From positions 29,113-93,112 of the forward strand of contig JAWKRP010000033.1 of assembly GCA_041389565.1 (NCBI GenBank): a DNA stretch of 64,000 nucleotides, in the 5' to 3' direction. Below, one piece after another: positions 51,803 through 59,845 of the stretch. The notes beneath the pieces are model-generated. The model did no database searches and had not been told where the DNA came from. It saw only the letters and a program-made list of their open reading frames with translations. A program made the position numbers and the translations under genes. Within the stretch, counting starts at the first letter, position 1. Every line of letters begins with the position of its first letter. Source of the stretch: JACKEQ01 sp041389565 (GTDB lineage: Bacteria; Myxococcota_A; UBA796; GCA-2862545).

Positions 51803-54247
51803 GTGTCGGACGATCCGAACTTCTGGGACTGTATCGGCCGGCTCGACGGGTCCGAGGACCCTCCGGTGTCGGCGCTGGTCGAGGCGGCCTTCTCGACCGA
51901 AGAGGGCGCGATCGACCGGGCGCTGGCGGCCGGCACGTTCGCACACGCGGGGTCCCGACCCGCGAGCGCGCTGCCGCCGCCGATGTACCTCCGATCCGTC
52001 AAGGTGAAGGGGTTCCGCGGCATCGGTCCGGAAGCCGTGCTCGAGCTGCCCGTCGGTCCGGGGCTCACGATCGTCACGGGTCGGAACGGCTGCGGCAAGT
52101 CCAGCTTCGCCGAGGCGCTCGAGCTCGCGCTCACGGGCGAGAACAGCCGATGGTCCGAATCGGCCCGCGCAGACGAGCTCCAGGGGGGCTGGCGCAACCT
52201 CCACGACGGACGGGGCGTGCGCATCGACGTCGACCTGTGCGGAGAGGTCGGTCCGTCCACGCTCTCGCTGCGATGGCCCGATGGCGCCACCCAGCCCGAC
52301 GCACACACCTTCTCGGCGTCGCTGTCCGGCGCCACCGTTCGGTCCCGCCGAGACCTCCGCTGGAGCCAGGCCGTCTCGACCTACAAGCCGATCCTCACGT
52401 ACGCCGGGCTCGGTGACCTCACCGCGAAGAAGAACGCCGAGCTCTACGACCAGCTCCAGGTGATGCTCGGCCTCGACAGCCTGCGCGCGGCCGTCGAGCG
52501 GCTCGCCGGCACCCGACGCCAGCTCGAGAGTGCCCGCAAGGAGGCCGACCGCGGGCGTGCGGGGTTTCTGTCCGATCTCGAGCCGCTCGCCGACGAGCGG
52601 GCCACGAACGTCGTCGCCGCGGTCCGCCGGCGTCCGTGGGATCTCGACGCGGTCGAGGCCCTGTGTGACGGCGACGCGGACGAGAGCCCCGAGGGCGTGC
52701 TCCTCCACGATCTCGAGCGGCTGGTGGCCCCCGACGCGGTGGCGCTGACCTCCGCTGCGCACGCGCTTCGCGAGCACCACGAGCAGTGGGTCGCCACCCG
52801 TGGGAGCCAGTCCGGTCGAAGCGAAGCGCTCGCCCAGCTCCTCGAGCAGGCGCTGGCCTGGCACGCGGGGGAGCCGACGCCGTGCCCCGTGTGTCGGGAA
52901 GGAACGCTCGGTCCGGGCTGGGCGGACACCACCCGCTCCCAGCTCGCGGCCGTCCAGCAGGAGGCGACCACCGCCCGCGACGCACAGGGTGCGCTCGCGA
53001 CGGCGATGCGACGCGCCCGGGATCTCCTCAGCGCCCCGCCTGGATGTGTGCTCCAGGCGCGGGCGCTCCTGCCGGACGACCCCACGCACGACCTCTGGCT
53101 CCGATTCGCCGCTGGACGCGCGATCGTCGACGCACGGGAGATGGCCGACCACCTCGACGCGTTCGCGGCCACCCTTCCGGCCGCGGCCGCCCGATTGCAG
53201 TCCGAGGCACGCTCCCTGCGCGCGGCCCGCAACGACGAGTGGCGTCCGGTGGCCCGTCGCATCCTCGCCTGGCTTCCGGTCGCGCGGTCGGCCGTCGACG
53301 CCCAGGCGAAGGTGAAGGTCCTGAAGGAGGCCGAGGCGCTGCTCGTCGAGCTCGGCAAGCAGATCACCATCGAGCGCTTCCGTCCGATCGAAGCGCGAAC
53401 CAAGCAGATCTGGGAGTCCCTCCGCCAGCGCAGCCACGTCGAGCTGCAGACCGTCGCGCTCGAGGGGGGCTACCGGAACACGAAGCGGCGGGTCGAGCTC
53501 TCGGTGAGGGTCGACGGCCAGGAGAACGTCGCGCTCGGCGTGATGAGCCAGGGGGAGCTGCACAGCCTCGCGCTGTCGCTGTTCCTGCCGCGTCTCACGC
53601 ACGATCAGAGCCCGTTCCACTTCGTGGTGCTCGACGATCCCGTCCAGGCGATGGACCCGTACAAGGTCGACGGGCTCGCGAGGGTGCTCGAGGACGCCGC
53701 CCGCACGCGACAGGTCGTCGTGTTCACCCACGACTCGCGCCTGCCCGAGGCGATTCGTCGTATGGGAATCGAAGCGACGGTGCTGTCGGTCGAGCGGGGT
53801 GCGGGTTCGACGGTGCGTGTGGTCCCGGAGCGCGATCCGGTCCGGGCGTACCTGGACGAAGCCTATGCCCTCTCGATGGCGGCCGACCGGGTGGGTCCGA
53901 AGGCGACCGCGCGGGTGGTACCGGGCTTCTGTCGCGGGGCGCTGGAGGCGTTCTTCCGCGCGGCCTACCGCCGGCGCGCGCTCACGGCGGGGACCTCGCA
54001 TGCGGAGGTGGACGCCCGGTTGGCAGCGGCGCGCGACACGAACCAGCTCGCAGCGCTCGGGCTGTTCTCGGACCTCGATGCGGGCGCGGACGTGCTGCCC
54101 TGGATCAAGAAGAAGGCGGGTGCGGAGGGCGTCGAGGCGTACAAGGCCTGCAAGGCGGGCGCTCACCAGGGGTGGGACCACCACCATCGCGCGCGGGTCC
54201 GCCAGACTGAGCGGCTGCTCGTGGCGATGCGGAATGCGCTCCGATGA
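51803..54247 (+). CDS. SMC/RecF-like AAA ATPase with zinc-hook CPxC, candidate defence ATPase
   Basis: 814 residues. Walker A GRNGCGKSS at 93-101 follows a RecF/SMC start (YLRSVKVKGFRGIG). A CPVC at about 361-364 sits in a helical region, like the Rad50/RloC zinc hook. The ABC signature SQGELHSLALS (about 580) and Walker B VVLDDPVQAMDP (about 607) follow. The last 120 residues form a helical domain (VPGFCRGALEAFFRAAYRRR, then CKAGAHQGWDHHH) that could be HEPN-like. GTG 51803 has a GGGGGGA site; ATG at codon 61 is an alternative. The overlap with the next gene (ATGA) implies a complex. Defence role is inferred. Confidence 0.78.
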   Translation: MSDDPNFWDCIGRLDGSEDPPVSALVEAAFSTEEGAIDRALAAGTFAHAGSRPASALPPPMYLRSVKVKGFRGIGPEAVLELPVGPGLTIVTGRNGCGKSSFAEALELALTGENSRWSESARADELQGGWRNLHDGRGVRIDVDLCGEVGPSTLSLRWPDGATQPDAHTFSASLSGATVRSRRDLRWSQAVSTYKPILTYAGLGDLTAKKNAELYDQLQVMLGLDSLRAAVERLAGTRRQLESARKEADRGRAGFLSDLEPLADERATNVVAAVRRRPWDLDAVEALCDGDADESPEGVLLHDLERLVAPDAVALTSAAHALREHHEQWVATRGSQSGRSEALAQLLEQALAWHAGEPTPCPVCREGTLGPGWADTTRSQLAAVQQEATTARDAQGALATAMRRARDLLSAPPGCVLQARALLPDDPTHDLWLRFAAGRAIVDAREMADHLDAFAATLPAAAARLQSEARSLRAARNDEWRPVARRILAWLPVARSAVDAQAKVKVLKEAEALLVELGKQITIERFRPIEARTKQIWESLRQRSHVELQTVALEGGYRNTKRRVELSVRVDGQENVALGVMSQGELHSLALSLFLPRLTHDQSPFHFVVLDDPVQAMDPYKVDGLARVLEDAARTRQVVVFTHDSRLPEAIRRMGIEATVLSVERGAGSTVRVVPERDPVRAYLDEAYALSMAADRVGPKATARVVPGFCRGALEAFFRAAYRRRALTAGTSHAEVDARLAAARDTNQLAALGLFSDLDAGADVLPWIKKKAGAEGVEAYKACKAGAHQGWDHHHRARVRQTERLLVAMRNALR

Positions 54248-54615
54248 GTGATGTCGGCGATCTGCTGGACGCGGCCGACCGGATGCTCGACGATCCGGCG
54301 CTGACGTCGGGCATCTGGCTGCGTGCGGCGAGCCTGGTGTACCGGGCGGCCCTCGAGGAAGCGCTGAGCGACTTCTGGGTCCGGCGGGCGAACGGGCTGC
54401 AGCACGCGAACGGGCGGGCCCAGATGGCGTGCCTGCGGGAGTACGCGGGCGAGGTGCTGTCGCGCGAGGTGAGCAACGCGTGGGGCGAGCTGTCGGCGAT
54501 GGCGCACCATCGGACGGAGCTCGGGCCCGACCCGTTGGCGGTGCGCCGGGCGGGTCAGGCGGTGCGCGCGGCGGTCGCGGGTCTGATGGGGACGGGAGGG
54601 CGAAATGCGAGCTGA
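54244..54615 (+). CDS. Small HEPN-like helical partner of the ATPase
   Basis: 123 residues, all helical. The pattern SGIWLRAASLVYRAALEEAL and the later WGELSAMAHHRTELGPDP resembles HEPN-type helical bundles, where a conserved Arg/His region forms the RNase site; here a double His lies in the last third. A canonical RxxxxH is not clear, so nuclease activity is uncertain. Its ATG overlaps the ATPase stop, so the two are made together. Similar ATPase plus small helical protein pairs occur in defence loci. I cannot match this pair to a named system. Confidence 0.68.
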   Translation: MSDVGDLLDAADRMLDDPALTSGIWLRAASLVYRAALEEALSDFWVRRANGLQHANGRAQMACLREYAGEVLSREVSNAWGELSAMAHHRTELGPDPLAVRRAGQAVRAAVAGLMGTGGRNAS

Positions 54616-54695
54616 ACAGCGGAACAATCGACAACCGGCTTCATGTGTTAGCGGAGGTCAATGTGACGATCGCCTTCATGTGATGGAGTATGACG

Positions 54696-54878
54696 ATGTG
54701 GTGGAGACGTCTCAAAAGTTTCTGGCGCTCACCGTCCACCTCGGCTACGCTCACCTCGACCGACATCGACATTCGCCATCCGGCTCCCGCACCGCGGGCC
54801 CGGTTGAAGAATGTGGTGGCGCATGTCGACGTGCGCATCGTCGGTCGCTCCCAGGCCCAGGCCTGGGCCCCGTTGTGA
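54696..54878 (+). CDS. Possible small basic protein
   Basis: 60 residues from the ATG at 54696, with GGAG 7 bases upstream; a second ATG lies two codons earlier. It starts MWWRRLKSFWRS, which is amphipathic and basic, then becomes Ser/Thr-rich and Pro/Ala-rich. No family recognised. The stop is 4 bases before a strong hairpin, which supports a real transcription unit, but composition alone does not prove coding. Confidence 0.35.
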   Translation: MWWRRLKSFWRSPSTSATLTSTDIDIRHPAPAPRARLKNVVAHVDVRIVGRSQAQAWAPL

Positions 54879-54882
54879 AAAA

Positions 54883-54917
54883 GGGAGGGGACGCACATGG
54901 CTCGTGCGTCCCCTCCC
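54883..54917. terminator. Perfect 14-bp hairpin, intrinsic terminator in minus orientation
   Basis: GGGAGGGGACGCAC (54883-54896) pairs perfectly with GTGCGTCCCCTCCC (54904-54917) around a 7-base loop. AAAAA precedes it, so on the minus strand the stem is followed by TTTTT, a classic terminator. On the plus strand it directly follows the small ORF stop and may act there too. No leftward gene upstream of it is apparent. Confidence 0.65.
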
Positions 54918-55016
54918 CACCAACTCGTGCTGCGCACTCATTGGCCTTCCACTCCGAGGGTAGCGCAGCCGACGTGCCATGTCCATCGAGCCGCCACTCC
55001 TACGGAGGTCAAGAAC

Positions 55017-55208
55017 ATGATCGAAATTCGAATCAAGACCGGCGATATCTGCCGGTTTCCCGGCAACTACCAGTTCCGTTCCTACACCGACGGGACGGTG
55101 TCCCCGCCCCCCACCAGCGAAGAGCGGGTCCTCCCTCTCGATCGCGGGGACCACGTGCCCCCCGTCCGTTCCAGCGGAAAGGGAGCCTGGTACTCCAAGC
55201 TCGCCTGA
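55017..55208 (+). CDS. YjzC-like small protein
   Basis: 63 residues starting MIEIRIKTGDICRFPGNYQF. The layout of a short beta-type protein with GxY near the start, then LPLDRGDHVPPVRSSGKGAWY near the end, resembles the YjzC family of small conserved proteins of unknown role. GGAGGT lies 7 bases before the ATG. It is flanked by two strong hairpins (54883 and 55218), suggesting its own transcription unit between the ATPase pair and cas3. Confidence 0.62.
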   Translation: MIEIRIKTGDICRFPGNYQFRSYTDGTVSPPPTSEERVLPLDRGDHVPPVRSSGKGAWYSKLA

Positions 55209-55217
55209 ATCGGATCC

Positions 55218-55252
55218 GCAGACAGTGGGATGCCTGGCATCCCGCTGTCTGC
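55218..55252 (+). terminator. Hairpin after the YjzC-like gene
   Basis: GCAGACAG (55218-55225) and GGGATG (55227-55232) pair with CATCCC (55238-55243) and CTGTCTGC (55245-55252) around CCTGG, with one T/G wobble between the arms. It begins 10 bases after the stop. No T-tract follows, so it may be an attenuator or processing site ahead of cas3. Confidence 0.55.
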
Positions 55253-55356
55253 ACCGCTGCTCCAGCCCTATCCCGCACCTGCACGACCCGGTCGGACGCT
55301 CATAGTGTCGCGCCCGTCGCCCACGAGCCGAAGGTGCCCCTTCTCGGAGGTCTCGA

Positions 55357-57922
55357 GTGACCCCACCCGAACTGATGCTCGAGCGTGCGCTCGGCAATCC
55401 CCCCTTTCCCTGGCAGCGCCGTCTGCTCCGGACCTTGATCGAAGGCTCGCTTCCGGATGCGCTCGACATCCCCACGGGCCTCGGGAAGACTGCCACCATC
55501 GCGATCTGGCTGGTGGCACGTGCGTGCGGGGCCTCACACCTCCCCCGACGGCTCGTCTACATCGTCGACCGACGCGCAGTGGTCGACCAGGCCACGACCG
55601 AGGCCGAGCGACTTCGCGCCTGGGTCGCCACTGACAGGTCGGTTCGTGAGGCACTCGGACTCGAGAACGATCTCCCGGTCTCCACACTCCGGGGTGCGTT
55701 CGTCGACAATCGCGCGTGGCTCGTCGATCCCAGCGCGCCCGCGATCGTGGTCGGAACCGTCGACATGGTCGGCTCCAGACTCCTCTTCGAAGGGTACGGC
55801 GCATCTCGGCGCATGCGCCCCTATTTCGCCGGTGCGCTGGGGCACGACACGCTGTTCGTGCTCGACGAGGCCCATCTCGTACCGCCGTTCGAGCACCTCC
55901 TGCGCCAGGTGACAACGTGGCCGCGCACCGCGGATGCCGGCGTACTCCCGCCCCCACGGCTGCTCCCTCTGTCTGCCACTGGCCGGTCCTACGAGGACCC
56001 GTTCCGTCTGGATGGCGACGACCTCGCGCATCCAGAGGTGAGCAAGCGCATCCACGCTCCCAAGCGCGTCACCATCGAGACGCTGACCGCGAGTCTCCCC
56101 GACACGCTCGCCGAACGCGCGTGGGAGACTGCCGAGTCGGCGGGTTCGCCGAGACGGGTGCTGGTGTTCGTCACCAAACGCATCGACGCACAAGCGGCCG
56201 CCACGGCGCTCGAGAAGCGCATCGCAAAGGAGAGGCCCGCGGGCTCGAGACCGACCGTGGTGCTGTTCGTCGGTGGTCGCCGGGTGCACGAGCGAACCTC
56301 CGCGTTCGACGAGCTGGCATCCGTCGGCTTCCTCGCCGGATCCTCCCCACCGTCCGACCATGCCTTCCTGGTCGCGACTTCAGCAGGCGAGGTCGGCGTC
56401 GACCTCGATGCAGACGACATGGTGAGCGACGTTGTCGCCTGGGAGCGCATGGTGCAGCGGCTCGGACGCGTCAACCGGCGCGGACGCGGCGGCCTCCGTG
56501 CGACTCGTGTTCGAGCCGCGCAAGAACGAGGACCCCGTTCGAGTGGCAGACCTCTGCCGGGACCTCCTCGAGAAACTGCCCGAAGTCGACGGTGAGTCTC
56601 GTGAGGCCTCTCCAGCGGCCCTCACCGAGACGACACGGGAACAGACCGACGCCGCCACAGAAGCGAGCACGCCCGAGCCGGTGTACCCCCTCCTCACTCC
56701 GGCGCTCGTCGCCGCGTGGTCGGCAACGTCCCTCGAGAGCCACACGGGCCGTCCAGAGGTCGGTCCGTGGCTTCGTGGCTGGGTCGAGGAGGAGATCCAG
56801 ACCACCGTGGTATTCCGCAACGATCTCCCGCCTGCGGCCATGCCACAGAAGGACCGCGCCGCGTTCTTCGATGCGGCGCGGCCTCAGATGGTGGAACGCC
56901 TGGAGCTGCCCCGCCAGCGGGTGCTGGACTGGCTGGGGAAGCGGGTGGGACGCGTGGCGAAGAACGCGGAGCTCTCGAAGGAGCTGGCGTCCACTCCGGT
57001 GCTCGAGGTCCTCGACGGGTCCGGAACGCCCGCGCAGTCCTGGACGCTCGACACCCTGAAGTCCGAGATCGACGCGGGCAGGCGGAGCGCGCTTCCCCGC
57101 CTTCTCGCGGGCGCGACCGCCGTCGTGCACACCGGACTCGGCGGACTCGACGCGACCGGCCTGCTGGACGAGCGCTGGGACGACCGCGCGCTCGACGTGT
57201 TGGCGGCTGGGCTCGCACCCGAGCAGCTCCCCCTTCGCGTTGGCCGCATCCCCGACCCGGAGAAGGAGCTCGAAGCCGGGTGGAGCCGGCTGGTCCAGCT
57301 GCCTTCGAAGATGGTGGCGGACGAGGTGACCGAGTGGCTCGTCGTCGAGAAGTTCCGCGACGCCACTCCCAACGAGGATGCCCGCTCCACGGCAAAACGG
57401 AAGCAGAAGCTGGATGAGCACCAGGACTGGGCCCACGACGAGGCACATCGAATCACCTCCAGCCTCGGACTACCATTGCAGATCGCCAGCCTCGTGGAGA
57501 CTGCGGCCGCCCTCCACGATGAAGGCAAGCGCGCGTCACGTTGGCAGCGGGCGTTCCGCGCGCCCAAGGATGCCGCGTACGCGAAGACCGTCGGACCCGT
57601 GAACATCCACCTCCTCGGGGGCTACCGACACGAGCTGGGCTCACTCCCGTACGCGCAGCGAAGCGAGGCATTGAAAAACCTCTCTCCGGACGACCGGGAC
57701 CTGGTGCTGCACCTCATCGCCGCCCATCACGGCTTCGCGAGGCCCCTCATCCGTGGAGATGGGTGCGAGGACGCGCCGCCCTCCGTGGTCGAAGAGCGCG
57801 TTCGAGCCGTGGCGCTGCGGTTCTACGCCCAGCAGGAGCGCTGGGGGCCCTGGGGTCTGGCCTACCTCGAGATGCTCGTGCGTGCCGCGGACCAACGCGC
57901 GTCGGCGCGGTTGGAGGAATGA
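55357..57922 (+). pseudogene. cas3: cas3 (type I-G, helicase then HD), broken by one frameshift
   Basis: The first frame (55357-56595) has helicase motifs DIPTGLGKTATIA (Walker A), FVLDEAHL (DEAH box) and LGRVNRRG (motif VI), then runs out of frame. The second frame, open from about 56482 to 57922, resumes with SVRLVFEPRKNEDP and carries the HD nuclease (AAALHDEGKRAS, RHELGS, IAAHHGFAR). Helicase before HD is the type I-G/I-U order. The switch (one extra base or two lost) lies between about 56482 and 56496 in a GGCGGC stretch. The GTG at 55357 has GGAGG 7 bases upstream. With the frame restored it would be about 855 residues and degrade DNA marked by the Csb complex. Confidence 0.85.
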
Positions 57923-58793
57923 TGCATAGCCTCGTACCTGTCGACCTCTTCAATCCCGGCCAGGTGTTCGCCTGCATCGGGCTCTTGGAGCTGTGCGATG
58001 TCCTGCTAGGTGGAGCGCGTGGCGGCTTCGACTGGAGCGAGCCGGGCCGAACCCGGTTCCATCTCACGACGACCGGTGGCCACGACCCGCTCGCGACCGC
58101 GCTCCGGTTCCTCGCAGACGCCGAGGTGTACGCCGAGGCTCCAGCGGGGACTGAGGAGTCGCTGTCGACCGAGAAGTGGGACGTGGCCACCCGCGCCAGC
58201 TCGACAGGTCCCGGTCCGGCCTACCCGATCGCGGTGCCGCCGAGTCCGGCGACGCTCGTAGGGGTCCTGAAGCGCGACTCGATACGGATTCGCATCGACC
58301 ACTGGGGCGACACCACCCGACGTGACAACGTGAAGTTCTGGGCCGGAAGCGGCGGCTATCCAGGTGTGGCTCTCCTCCGGGACGCTCTGGACCTCGCACG
58401 GCCAGCCCTCCTCGACGGCACAGAGGATCCGTTCGAGGTCTCGGGCGTGATGTCGAGTAGCTTCCGGTTCGACTGGCGGCGGGACTACGTGCCCCTGGAC
58501 ACCGGCTTCTCCCTGAACAACCAGAGCCACGTCGTCCCCAGGGCTACCCCCGTGGTCGAGGTGCTGGCTGGAATCAGGCAAACGCGCGGCCACTCCGACC
58601 CGATCGGCGAAACAAGCTGCTCTACAAGTACGCCACCCTGTCGGGTGACTCGCTGCCGCTCGACCTGCTTCGTGCGAGCCTCGGCTGTCCCACGACCTCC
58701 CCTTCCCGAAGCGGACCTTCCCGCGCCCAGCTCGACTGGCCCGGCAAAGAGGGTCAGGCCCGCTGCATCACCCATGTCGTCGAGGAGACCTGA
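57919..58793 (+). pseudogene. csb3: csb3/GSU0052-like (Cas8-role subunit) with frameshifted 3' end
   Basis: Starts MMHSLVPVDLFNPGQVFACIGLLE (residues 1-20 or so define the family), with ATG 57919 overlapping the cas3 stop. The first frame is good to about 58575 (VVEVLAGI). The sequence then continues in the third frame from about 58578 (ANARPLRPDRRNKLLYKYATL) to a TGA at 58791, so one base is missing near 58576. Between about 58690 and 58720 a third frame reads HDLPFPKRTF before AQLDWPGKEGQARC, suggesting two more compensating indels. Csb3 is the large-subunit equivalent in GSU0052-type (Dpsyc) systems. As read, the first frame would add a scrambled tail to 58800. Confidence 0.78.
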
Positions 58794-58796
58794 GCC

Positions 58797-59845
58797 ATGA
58801 CACTCGAACTCGATTCCGGCCCTGCTGGAGCGCTGCGCGAACGACCGCAACGGCCCCGTGGCCTTCCACCTGGCCACCGAGCTGCTCCCCGTGGAGGGAC
58901 GCGGTGCGCCCATCTTCCCCGCGACCTTCGCGATGGACGCGAAGTACAACATCGACGAGCTGGCGGATGGCACCCATGTGTGCCTGGTCGACTCCGTCGG
59001 GAGCCAGGCGAACCGGATGGAGCCGCTGTTCCTCCACTCGCCGTACCGGGAGCTCGTCCCACAGATCGACATCGCCTATGGCGACGCGAAGAAGGAGAAC
59101 GACGGAAAGGTCTCCATCCTCGAAGCCGGACATCGGCTCGGCGACGCCGTCATCGGAGCACCGAGGTCGCGGGTGAGGCCCACGCAGCGTTCGTCGCCCT
59201 CGGCCGCGGCAACACCGAGCCCATCGCCGACTCGCCCCGACCTCCCTCGTGTTCGGTGCGTGGGACTCGCGAGATACGGGCCAGAAGGTGCCACGGCTCG
59301 TGCAGAGCACCATCCGCGCGTGGAAGGTCTCCCGCCTCAGCCGGTCCGCCCAGTACGTCCCGGCGCTGGACTACCACAAGGTCGAGGTCGTCGAGGACGA
59401 GAGCAACCTGAAGCAGAAGGACAAGGATGGCCTCGCGGAGCGAGGGTTCCTCCACGTGCCCTCCACGAACCAGCACGGAGGGATCGTCGCGGAGGGACCC
59501 ATCCGGCGGGACGTCACGGTGAACCTGATCGCGCTCCGCCGTCTCGAGGGCGAGCACGGCGACGCCATGCGGCGCTACCTGCTCGGCCTCGCACTGCTGG
59601 CCGCAGTAGAGCCCCTCGACCCATTCCTGCGGCAGGGCTGTATGCTGGTGCCCGACGCTGAAACCGCGCCGCAGTGGTCCGTCGTCAATCGAGACGGCAC
59701 CCGCGACGCCGTGACCATCGACCCGAAGAAGCTGCTGGAGTGGGCCCAGGGCCAGGCGAAGAGCTGGGGAATCGCGGCATCCCGTTCGCTCACCTTCGAC
59801 GCCAAGCGTGCGAAGGACGACATGAAGAAGGGGCTGAAGAAGTGA
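58797..59845 (+). pseudogene. csb1: csb1/GSU0053-like (Cas7 backbone) with three frameshifts
   Basis: ATG 58797 gives MTLELDS; the reading then shifts near 58818 to LLERCANDRNGPVAFHLATE, continues with FPATFAMDAKYN and LVDSVGSQANRMEPL (family hallmark), and shifts near 59154 to RSTEVAGEAHAAFVALGRG. It shifts again near 59232 to APTSLVFGAWDSRDTGQKVP and then stays open to 59845. All pieces look under protein-level constraint, so the changes are recent or artefactual. Intact, the protein would be about 348 residues and form the crRNA-binding backbone. The longest open part is 59249-59845. Confidence 0.83.

Larger units (their letters stand above)
54616..55016. other. AT-richer intergenic stretch with small ORF and hairpin
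   Basis: 401 bp, visibly lower in GC than its surroundings by eye. It holds a possible 60-residue ORF (54696-54878) and a perfect 14-bp stem hairpin (54883-54917), followed by the control region of the YjzC-like gene with GGAGGT at 55004-55009. Near 54660 there are several in-frame ATG/GTG-to-stop minimal frames but nothing that looks coding. Confidence 0.5.
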
